Source of the DNA: Anthoceros angustus
Lineage: Eukaryota > Streptophyta > Anthocerotopsida > Anthocerotales > Anthocerotaceae
Direction of reading: 5' to 3'
Assembly: GCA_010909165.1 (NCBI GenBank)
Contig: MU008160.1
Coordinates: forward strand, 1,116,001-1,180,000
Length of the DNA: 64,000 bases
Under the pieces are notes generated by a model. It was not told where the DNA came from, ran no database searches, and was given only the letters and a program-made list of their open reading frames with translations. The translations under genes and the position numbers were made by a program. Below, piece by piece: positions 54,851-64,000 of this stretch; position 1 is the first letter of the stretch; each line of letters begins with the position of its first letter.

Positions 54851-57800
54851 CTCGCCTCCTTCGCCGCCGCTGCTGCCAAAATGGCCCTAGGACTCCTGCA
54901 TGGCCAGTTGCCCCGGGTCCGCCTCCTCGCCTCCTCCTTCCATCCTTCCGAAGTCCACCTCCCGCCTAGGGTGGCGCAGGACCTCCAGAGCCTTGAGGAG
55001 CTCAAGGTGGTAGTAGTAAGTCGGAATCGACTTGTCAATCGCCTCCTCCACATGAGCCCGAGCACCCAGACTCCTCCTCCAAAGGTGCTCCAGAATCGAG
55101 TGATCGCCCACGGCCTGCCTCCGTGGCCAAGCTACTGTGGCGGGCGGACTCCCTTGAGGCCGTCAGGCCTCGTTACCTCTTGCAACCTTCGCTGCGGCGT
55201 TCTCCTCCTCCCGTTGTTGCTTCAGCCTCGCCATATGGCCATGGAGCCGAGCTTCCGCTTCCCCGCAACCGGACGAGCAGCTGTACCTTTCCTCCGGCTC
55301 TTCCTCCCTTCTTCTATTCTTTCCGGAGGTCCTCCACTTCCTTCTCCAGCGGGCGTCCGTCGACTCTCGGCTTCCGCCACGCCCGCTGCAACTGACGCCG
55401 AACTCCTTGCACCGCCTGTTCTCCTCCGTCTTCAAGCGAGCTGAGGCGCCACCTCGTCAAGTCTTGGATTCTCTGAGAACCCCTGCTGCTCGATGCATCT
55501 TGGAGTTGCAACTCCAAGGTGTCCTTGTTGTCCTCCCCTCCGCCTCCGCCTCTTCTACCTCCTGCACTGCACCGAGGTCCCCAATCTCCCGGGTCCGGCC
55601 TCCGCCTCCTCGCTCACCGGCTTGCTCCGCTGGCCACTTGCTCGGCCTTGATTGGCGGCTCTCTCGGCCGCCTCTCCACCGGCCCGATCACGCGATAGTG
55701 ATCGCGATCGGCCGTGGCCTCCGCCTCCTTGGCCACCTTCACCGAGCCTCTCCGCCTCCTCCGCCTCCTTGGCCCTTTTGGCGCGAGCTCCTTCTCGCCT
55801 CCTCGCCTCCTCCGGCCCTTCGCTCGCCCGCCTGCAGAGGTCCTCCGCCTGGGCCTCCTCTTGGCCTCGCTTCACTGCCTCCACTGAAGGAATTTGGTCC
55901 GGCCCCTGCGGATGGACCAGACCTCCTCTCCGCCTCCCGGCGCTTCCTTCCTCAATCCGCCGAGCTTGGCCTTCCTCCTGGCTCCTCCAACCGCCTCCGG
56001 AGGAGCACCATGCGCCCGGTGGCTTCCACCTCCGGCCTTCTCGGCCATCCCGCAGACCAGCATACCGCCCATGACGGTAGCTGTGACCCGCCGTGTTTCC
56101 TCCACGTCACTGAGGCTCCCACAAAGTCCGGGAGCGATCTCACGTCCGCAAGGACCTCCATACCGCAGAAAGTCCGGACCGGGTTCTCCGGACCCAATCA
56201 GACCCTTAGGTCCCGAGGCCGAGCTCCGAGCTTCCCCTCCTTGGCCCTTTTGGCGCGAGCTCCTTCTCCGCCTTTTCTCCTGGCCGGAGGTGATGGAGTC
56301 CGGAGCACGCCTTTTGCCCCTTCCTGCCGACAGACTGGCTGATGCGTCCGCTGTGTCCTCGCCTCCTTGGCCTTCCTTCTCGCCTCTCGCTCGAAGTCTT
56401 GGATTCTCGTTGAGAACCCCTGCTCCGTCGTCTTGGGTTGCAACTCCAAGGTGTCCTTGTTGTCCTCCGCTCACGCCTCGCCCTTCTACCTCCTGCATGC
56501 ACCACAGGGTCCCCAATCTCCCGGGTCTTGGCCTCGCCTCCTCCGGCTCGGCGTGCTTGCTCCATGACCACTTGCTCGGCCTTGATTGGCGGCTCTCTCG
56601 GCCGCCTCTCTCCACCGGTTCCGATCACGATAGTGATCGCGATCGGCCTGGCCTCCGCCTCCTTGGCCACCTTCACGAGCCTCTCGGCTTGGCTGGTCGT
56701 CAGTGCCTCGCGAGATCCGCCCGTTCTTGCGCCCGTCCTCTTCTGCTGCGCTCGCCCCTCTGCTGCGGAGGTCCTCCGCCGCTTGGCCTCCTTCTCGCCC
56801 TTTTCCTCCGGTGAAGGAATTTAGTCGGTCCTTGCGGATGGACCAAACCTCCCTCTCCGCCTCGGCGTTTTCCTTCCTCAATCCGCCGAGCTTGGCCTTC
56901 TCGCCTCACAGGCTCCCTCCAGCTCACGGAGGAGCACCATGCCTCGGGTGGCTTCCACCTCCACAGGCCTTCTCGGCCATCCCTTGAGACCCCAGCATCC
57001 CGTCCAGTGGCAGGACCGTGTTTCCTCCCACGGCTAGTGAGGCTCCCACAAAGTCCGTTCGGGGCGGCATCTCCGCAGTCAGGACCTCCCTTGATCGGAG
57101 CAAGTCGGGGGTTCTCCGGACAATCGGGACCCTTAGGTCACGAGTCTTGGCTCGAGCTTCCCCTCCTTGGCCCTTTTGGCGCGAGCTCCTTCTCCGCCTT
57201 TTCTCCCGGGCTGCGGAGGTGATGGAGTCCGGAGCACGCCTTTTGCCCCTTCCTGCCGACAGACTGGCTGATGCGTCCGCTGTGTCCTCGCCTCCTTGGC
57301 CTTCCTTCTCGCCTCTGGGCTCCCTCCAGCTCTGGAGGAGCACCATGCGCCTCGGGTGGCTTCCACCTCCACAGGCCTTCTCGGCCATCCAGAGACCCCA
57401 GGCATGTCCATGGCGGTAGCAGGACCCCGTGTTTCCTCCACGGCTGGCAGTGAGGCTCCCACAAAGTCCGTGGCGGGGCGGCATCTGGTCATCGAGGACC
57501 TCCATACGCAGATCGGAGCAAGTCGGGGGGTTCTCGGACAATCGGGACCCTTAGGTCACGAGTCTGGCTCGGGCTTCCCCTCCTTGGCCCAGCGCGAGCT
57601 CCTTCTCGCCCTTTTCCTCACGGGGCTCGGCGGAGGTGATGGAGTCAGGCACGCCTTTTGCCCCTTCACAGCCGGCGGGACCGGCTCGGATCTCGGTGCT
57701 GCCGGTGTCCTCCGCTCCACAGGCCTTCTCGCCTCCTCCCTTCTTCTTGCCACTCCGTGGGAAGAGGTACTGCACCGACCGGGTGCTGGTAGCCGTGGTC

Positions 57801-59310
57801 TTGCGCTCGGCCTCTCTCCCGGTCCGCGGGGCTCCTCGGTAGGAGTGATGGGTGGGCTGGGGCCGGGCCGCTCTTGGCTGGCTGCCCGGTTGGGGCACGG
57901 AAGGAGGAGGCGGTGCTTCCCATACTTCGGTGGTGAGGGGTCCGCCCACGTATGGAGTCCGAATCCTCCTCCATCCTCCTCCCGAGTCCGCTTGGTTTTG
58001 TCGGCCTCCTCCCTCGGCGCCCTTGCCCGCCTCCACTTCCGGAGGGCCTCACCCTTTCCGGAGCGCTCAAGCTCTCCTTCCCGAGGAGTTCAAATGCCCC
58101 ATACATGGATCGTATGGGGATGCCTGATGGCGGGGCTTCGCTCCGAGCTTGCGAGCCTCTAAACCGGGCGAAGATAATCCTTCCCGCCCGCCTTCTTCCC
58201 CCGCAACGCTGCGTGAACACTAATAGATTATCACCAAGGTGATCCACCTTGGTGAGTAGGTTCCAGTGGGCATGATCCGGCCACCGCCTCGACTCGACCG
58301 TCCAACAGTCGGATATCGCCCAACCACAGGTCCGCTGCCCTGTGCCTTAGCATGCTGTGCTGGACCTATCTTCCCTTCGCCTTGAGGGGCCCGCACCACT
58401 CCCTCTTCCTCCTTGGGCGGCCGCCTCAGACCTCCAAGGTCCATCGCCTTGGGTCCTCGGAGGTTCTTGGACCGCACCTCCTTGTTGACCGCCGCCAAGA
58501 TCTTCCGCAAACTCCGGACCAGAGTGACGTCAAAGGTCCGCACCATTTGGAACACATCCAAATGCCACTCGCACCAATTCCCCGCCTCGGAGCCAGCCCA
58601 AAGTCCGGCGCCGGTCACAATGTTGCGCTCCACAAGGTTCCATGGCTCCCAAACTTCCGCTGGTTTTTGGGTGCCATCGCCTTCTTCTCCCTTGGTTGCC
58701 CGCCGCTTGTCAAGACCGCCGCACGCTGAGCCTCGGCTCGCCTCCGACCTCAACGGTGAGCCGCACAAGACGCCGAGTGTCCCACGAGATACCGCCAGAG
58801 AGCCGGATCATGGAGCGCAAGAGATCGCGAGAATTGTCTCGAGGTAAAATAAATGACCTTCTTCCGCGACCACGCCGGAGTAACTCGCTGGAGGGCGCCT
58901 TCCCCGTCCAGAATCGCCGAGGTCTGCATGGCTTACTCGCGCTTACGCCGCACGGCCTCGCCGCGGCAGCGCGGGGCGTGAATACTGCTATAACGGCCTC
59001 GCAAGGTTACGGTCCCGACCACGATGCCCGCCTCCACTCGGTCGCCCACGTGGCGCCGCCATCCGTCTTACGCCCAACTTCTAAGTTACCTTCGCGATTT
59101 ATCCCGCCTCGGTCCGAGTGGGTCCGGCTACCCTGCCGCCCGCCATCGAGGTCTGGCACGCCTCACTCCGAGTCAGAGTATACTCCGAGTGCCGTCCGAG
59201 TGCTAACCGGCTTATTTCCTCCTTTTTCGCCTCGCTCTATCCTTCGCCTCCCACACAAAAACAAAATCCTACCTAATTTCTAACCCCTGGAAGTCCGTAG
59301 TCCACCATAT
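54850..59310 (-). mobile_element. second, truncated copy of the gypsy element (coiled-coil ORF and integrase tail)
   Basis: The order matches 40950-43850: coiled-coil ORF (54880-58700), its N-terminus with KILAAVNKEVRSKNLRG, then the integrase-tail spacer (58976-59310). The copy stops at CCGTAGTCCACCATATG. Inside, a coiled-coil coding block marked by GGAGGAGCACCATGC occurs three times (about 56000, 56940, 57336) against once in the first element. This makes the region about 1.5 kb longer. Confidence 0.75.
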
Positions 59311-61090
59311 GTGGGTCTTTCAACCGCCTGTACAAGAGTGGGGTGGGCGGTGTTAATGCGGAACCTCGAAATGCGTTACGGTGTGCGATCGGAGGATTGA
59401 ACTCTCATTAGGTACCGCCTAGCCTGCTTGTCAGATCGGCAACATCAACAACTGCATGATGATGAGTGCCAAGAAGACTTAAATTCTTTAGCAAAGACCG
59501 CTTAAGGAGGGGCGAATCGAGGTTTTAAGACTCGGGCTCAAGTGGATGGCCGAGGAAGCATTGCCCCTTTAGCCCTTATTCTATTCATTCCCACCGGATC
59601 TTTTACACATTAAAGGGGCACGAGTCCCAAGCAATAGCCTTGAAAGCACCTAAGGGACAACATAGCTACGCTCCATACAATCCCTCTATCGCCATCAAAA
59701 TATCTCCGAGGAGCACACTACGCTAAGCAGCCCTCGTGCTCAAGCACTCGCTTGTCATATCATGCCATTTTCATGCCAATGGTTTCCCTCAAAAGGAAAG
59801 AAGCATTAAAGCTTTATTTGTAGGCTTGCATGGGTCACCATCAAAACCTCATCACTCATATGCTTTCACCCGTACCGCCTGGTAATTGCAGAGTTGCATG
59901 GGGACCTCTTCCACTCCTCCAATATTGTGTCCGATTGAGTTTGATCGGGATGACGAGCTATTTGCCACGCTGGAGTATCAAGGAGGATAAAAGTGTTTGA
60001 GTTTGCAACGGTGGTCAATGACATGGCTGATGTGCATTGTCCCATGGTAGAAATGTCTACCGCTCCAAATTGAGTTGTCCGAGTTGGAACAAGTACATAA
60101 AGTCGCATTGCGGTGATTATGAAGGGATTGTTACGATGGGATGTGAATACGTGCGAGCATCACGGAGTATGTGTACGACAGGCCCGGCGCCTAAACCTCA
60201 CCCGAAGTTTATTACTTGGTTCTCGAGGCGTGCGGGATCTGCCGTTACGCATCGGCTCCACTCCACCGGCTAGTTAGCAATCTAGTTTTCTCAACTAAGC
60301 CTGGAAGTGTTCGCCACTAAGAAGCCGAGAACTTTTGCACGCAGCCGTGGAGCCGAGCATGCTTAACCCAAGGTGCCTTTTGCCCCATTTTGGCGTTTTT
60401 CTTATTATGAATTTCTAATTACAAGAAAATCGACCGCAATGTTCTCAACACCACAATTACCGTGATGACCTCCTCTTTCCAACCATATGTTCAAAAAGCA
60501 CCACCCCTGAACATGCACAAATTTCCATAGCCATTTCGATCCACCTTGGGCACCAGTGAGGTGAGCATCTTTCTTTGCCTACCATGAACTAAGGTGAATC
60601 AGATACGTATGTACACAAGAATGTAGGGGATCGGTTTGTGCGCATGACACTTTGGATCCTAAGCGCCTGGCCGACCTTTCTTCGAGAAATGTAAGAGTCG
60701 AGCCGCATAGAAGAGAGGGTCTCTTAGTTTCCTTTGTGCGTTCCATATGTGTACCACTTTTACCTACTAGAGATTTTAGAACGTAAAAGTGAACAACGCG
60801 TTGTAAATAGTAATAGTTTCTAATTTTACAACGAGTGTGTTGTAAATGGTAATCGTTCCGACTTAACAGCGCTGTGCAAATAGTAGTTTCAAAGTCGTTT
60901 CATACAAACTCACCAGCACTGCAGTGCACGAGGTAGGTGACGCAGTGCAGGTGTGAGAGGCGGGTGCAATGCATGCAAGATCTTGTCCAAGAGAACATGC
61001 TTGCACACAAATCTTGATATAAAGGCGGGTTCATGTCCAGACAAGTAGATGTTTACATACTGCGGCGTATGTGTTGAGAGCTGTATGTCG
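59311..61090. other. no recognisable gene; TTGTAAA motif block at 60770-60900
   Basis: No protein family is recognised. At 60770-60900, AACGCGTTGTAAATAGTAAT and TTTACAACGAGTGTGTTGTA followed by AATGGTAATCG form a motif cluster like those near the CACTA parts. Confidence 0.4.
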
Positions 61091-61395
61091 ATTGCCCTCG
61101 GGGTGTGTGAGAACCGGGCTTGCCATGGGGTGTGTGACGTGGGGAGCTTGTGTAGCTAGTGTACTTGAGGGCCATGCGCCATCGGTGAGGTGGGGAGCTT
61201 GTGTAGCTAGTGTAATTGAGGCCATGCGGCTTGCCATCGGGGTGTGTGAGGTGGGGAGCTTGTGTAGCTAGTGTAATTGAGGGCCATGGGGCCACCATCG
61301 GGTGTGTGAGAGCCGGGCTTGCCATCGGGATGTGTGACGAGTGGGAGCTCAGATGTAATTGAGGCCATGCACCGCCATCGGGTGTGTGATGAGAG
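61090..61395. repeat. minisatellite, about 58-62-bp unit, 5 copies
   Basis: CATCGG.GTGTGTGAGGTGGG and GAGCTTGTGTAGCTAGTGTA followed by ATTGAGGGCCATG repeat with small gaps. It is open on both strands, so predicted peptides here are not evidence of a gene. Confidence 0.88.
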
Positions 61396-63020
61396 TCTAT
61401 GTGTTTGAGAGAAGCGGAAGCCAACCATGCCTCTGCACATTTTAGAAGCGGAAGGCCATGAGAAGTGCGGGAAGGCTTTGTAAAGCGGAAGAAGAAGCAC
61501 GAGGAATTTGACGTCCATCCGTACACAAGGCCCGCACCGTGTTTGCTTAAGATTGTCGACTTGGCTTTGCGGGCAGCTTCAAGGATTGCTTGATCGAGAG
61601 AGATTGCGACTTTGCTTAGCGGCAGTCACATGTTGAGTCCTCCTCTCTTACGCCACGAGATCTTGGTCGCGCGTACACGTTGTGTATTGCCCGCACACAA
61701 GCTCTAACAACGGCACATGGTGTTTAGTTAGTGACTACACACAAGCTCGTGTTTAGTTAGTGACTGCACGAATTCGACCTACAACACAATTAGGGCTTAC
61801 GAAATTGAATTCCTTGGATCAAGAAGGTTTGTGTGCATCCCCAATCTCTTATGCTTGGTGCTTTTTTAGGGCACGCACTTTCATGGGCAAAGGTTGCTAA
61901 GCGCCTTTCTACTAACCCCAACCACCTTGCAATGTAGATGGTGCGCACTACACGTGCAAGTGCGAAGTTGGGTTTGCAATGTCATGCAGAACGCGATAAG
62001 GAAACAAGACTTTTGGCCACAAGATTAGTGGTGGGGACGCAGTGGGATGCCGTGGTGGAAGGATCCGCCTAACGGCTCGGTGGTTGGGTTTAGTAGACAG
62101 CGCAAGCCAAGGAGCGCCCTTGTCGAGCCTAGCGTGCAGAAAAATGGGCCACCGTGAAGGCAAAGAAGCGGGAGGGCGTCTCAAAGGAGCGGAAGGCCGA
62201 TGCCGTCCCCTCGAAATGTGAGTTGTGCATCAACGGCTTTGTCCAAGCTATCGGACCTACCAGTTTGAATCACGCCTTCAACTAGTTACCAAGCTCTAGG
62301 GTCGGTGATGATAATGAGCTCTAAACGATGGCTTTTCTTTTCTCACTTGTGTGTGGTAGGAAAGCGGGCCACCGCCTGGCGCGGTGGAGAACAAGCGCCT
62401 CCTCCGTGAGTGGAGGAGGCCTCCTCCCGATGCCGTGGAGGAGGAGCAGCCTCCTCTAATGCCGTGGAGGAGGAGCAGCTGCCGTGGAGGAGGAGCGGAT
62501 GCTGCGGAGGAGTACCGCGCTAATCCCATGGCGGGCCTGTGGAAGAGCTCGTGCCGCTCGTGGAGAAGCGACCAATCGACTGCCTCAAGTCACCACCACC
62601 TCCTCTTAGGTCTTCGCGGATGAGAGAACAAGGGCCACCGTGGCTTATGTGCACACGCAGACCTTTTGAGAAAGATGATAGGCAAGAAGGCAGCCAAGCT
62701 CGCTTCCTCCCTTGTCCGTGACACTGGCTCAAAACTTACCGGACCTTCAATCCAGCACCGTCGTACTCCCATGCCACCTCCACCACTCCTACTCCTAACC
62801 CTTCCGTCAATGTTGGTTCTCGCTTTGAAGAAGTGCAGCCGTGATGGAGCAGCCAAGAAGTGGAAAATCCATGGAGGAGGGAGATGGCGGAGATCCGCGA
62901 ATTGCCAAGGAGAAATCGAATTAAAGGGAGACGCCCAAATGCACGACGTCATTCCACATCGGACATTCATCTAGAATCGTGTTCTTGGTTTTAGTTGAAA
63001 CCGACTCCTTGCTTTTACTT
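61396..63020. other. no recognisable gene; GAGGAGCAGC repeats at 62385-62510
   Basis: Short open frames include MVRTTRASAKLGLQCHAERD (61938, +) and GKKAAKLASSLVRDTGSKLT (about 62680, +). Neither is assignable. TGCCGTGGAGGAGGAGCAGC repeats form a purine-rich low-complexity stretch. They may belong to a CACTA element's first ORF, given the sequence to the right. Confidence 0.35.
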
Positions 63021-63029
63021 TCATAAGCT

Positions 63030-63440
63030 TGTCCAGTAGGTGTGTGGCCTTGACGACCGCCCAATGTTTCTCTTTTGGTCTCTCAAGCTCGAACAGTGCA
63101 AGTGTGGCCTTGATCCGATGTTTCTCTTTTGGTCTGTTGCCTAAAGCCACAAGTGTGTGGCCTTGATCAGATTTTTCTATTGGTCATCTGCCTAAACATG
63201 CAGTGTGTGGCCTTGACGCCGACGCCCGTGTTTCTTTTGGTCTCTCAAGCCTAAGTGTGTGGCCTTGATCGCCTGCGTGTTTTGGTCTCTCAAGTCTAAA
63301 TCGGTGTGTGGCCTTGATCGCCCATGTTTCTCTTTTGGTCTCGCAAGCCTAAAGCTGGCGTGTGTGGCCTTGATCGCCCATGTTTCTCCTTTGGTCTCTC
63401 AAGCCTAAACAGTGTGTGTGTTTCGTTGGTCCGCTGCCTA
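63030..63440. repeat. minisatellite, about 48-bp unit, 8 copies
   Basis: GTGTGGCCTTGATCGCCCAT, GTTTCTCTTTTGGTCTCTCA and AGCCTAAA repeat head to tail with indels, followed by a GT microsatellite at 63443-63458. Confidence 0.9.
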
Positions 63441-63599
63441 AACATGTGTGTGTGTGTGGCCCGCTTGGCTAACTGACAAGGATGTACATGCCACATGCCC
63501 AGCAGCATGTGCTCAGACAAGCATGTGGCCTATACATGCCACTTACAGCCACATGCTCGCAGCATGTACAAGCATATTCGATGTTTTCCTTCTCATGTG

Positions 63600-64000
63600 T
63601 GTCGTTGGATTAAAGAAGATTCATACAGCTATGAAGTGCTCCAATTTCTTGAGGTGGGTAATGCGGCACTTCATGGATCCATTGATTGGCAACTCGGGAG
63701 AGAAACTAGAGACACAAGCAATTGTGGAGGCAGCCATTCAAGAGATGTTGGTGGGATTTGGAGCATGGCTCATGTGTGTGACCAAATGTTCAACACCATG
63801 TTGCGCAATTGGAAGAACAATCTTGCAAGATGCGCAAGACAATTTCTTGAGGGTAATCATCCACCTAAGTATAAGCCTCGTGATATCTCGGTGACCAGTG
63901 GGATCGCATTGTGGAGAATGAAAAGCCAAGGCCGGATGGAGATGTCCGCACAAAACGCATAGCAATGTTGAGGAAGTTGAACTCGGATGCCCACCGTATG
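63600..64000 (+). CDS. CACTA-associated (Transposase_24-like) ORF, partial, possibly frameshifted
   Basis: The frame reads FLEVGNAALHGSIDWQLGRE, then MFNTMLRNWKNNLARCARQF and HPPKYKPRDISVT. After a one-base shift near 63895 it continues DQWDRIVENEKPRPDGDVRT with KRIAMLRKLNSDAHRM to the window edge. A W-x-x-[FI]-V-E motif followed by a basic R-x-x-x-L-x-x-[KN] helix is typical of the second protein of plant CACTA elements (the Transposase_24 group). The right end is cut by the window. Confidence 0.42.

Noticed and set aside
54701-56814. Long plus-strand open frames of 240-310 codons (Pro/Ser/Arg-rich)
   Set aside because: They are mirror frames of the minus-strand Glu/Ala/Arg coiled-coil ORF. 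GC-rich sequence lacks stops on both strands, and the peptide is low-complexity.
1-64000. tRNA, rRNA or organelle-DNA insertions
   Set aside because: No cloverleaf with A and B boxes, no rRNA core sequence and no plastid or mitochondrial gene was recognised by eye. A tRNAscan or organelle BLAST would settle it.

Overview
This is a eukaryotic nuclear window, almost certainly from a land plant. It contains PCMP-type pentatricopeptide repeat (PPR) sequences, a plant-style F-box/kelch gene, short GT-AG introns and dense plant-type transposons (Ty3/gypsy, copia-like, CACTA). The PPR style and the gypsy family with a cytosine-methyltransferase module lean toward a seedless plant (fern, lycophyte or bryophyte), but that is inference. 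Only one intact protein-coding gene is convincing: the F-box/kelch gene at 20578-21747 (-). Nearly everything else is transposon, repeat or pseudogene.

Layout. 1-2045: 5' end of a minus-strand gypsy element (gag, tRNA-iMet-like primer site, LTR). 2470-4841: a sodium:solute symporter (SSF) gene copy, probably broken. 4.9-9.8 kb: AT-rich, low-information DNA with local duplications. 9.8-12.9 kb: a minus-strand retroelement remnant with a C5-cytosine-methyltransferase-like module, tandemly duplicated. 13.5-19.2 kb: a second SSF copy split by about 3.4 kb of PPR pseudogenes. 19.0-20.8 kb: a roughly 900-bp tandem duplication joining the SSF tail and the F-box tail. 20.6-22.05 kb: the F-box gene and a 24-bp minisatellite. 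22.2-23.9 kb: 3' end of a chromodomain gypsy element (same LTR family as at 1.5-2.0 kb), abutting a copia-like LTR end. 25-32 kb: repeats, PPR relics and possible LTR fragments. 33.2-37.3 kb: a CACTA transposase (TNP2 type) with an adjoining SET-domain-like reading frame. 39.5-59.3 kb: a GC-rich complex of one Ty3/gypsy element (gag-PR-RT-IN plus an extra coiled-coil ORF) flanked by LTRs, two extra tandem LTR units and a second truncated copy. 59.3-64 kb: unassigned DNA, two minisatellite blocks and a CACTA-associated ORF at the right edge.

Three unrelated transposons here carry different chromatin-related modules: a chromodomain (gypsy), a C5-cytosine methyltransferase (a second gypsy-like family) and a SET domain (CACTA). 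The methyltransferase and SET modules are the most interesting content. In the GC-rich block, copies differ far more by small indels than by substitutions. This suggests either unusual deletion-driven decay or uncorrected long-read sequence, so frameshifts there should not be over-read.
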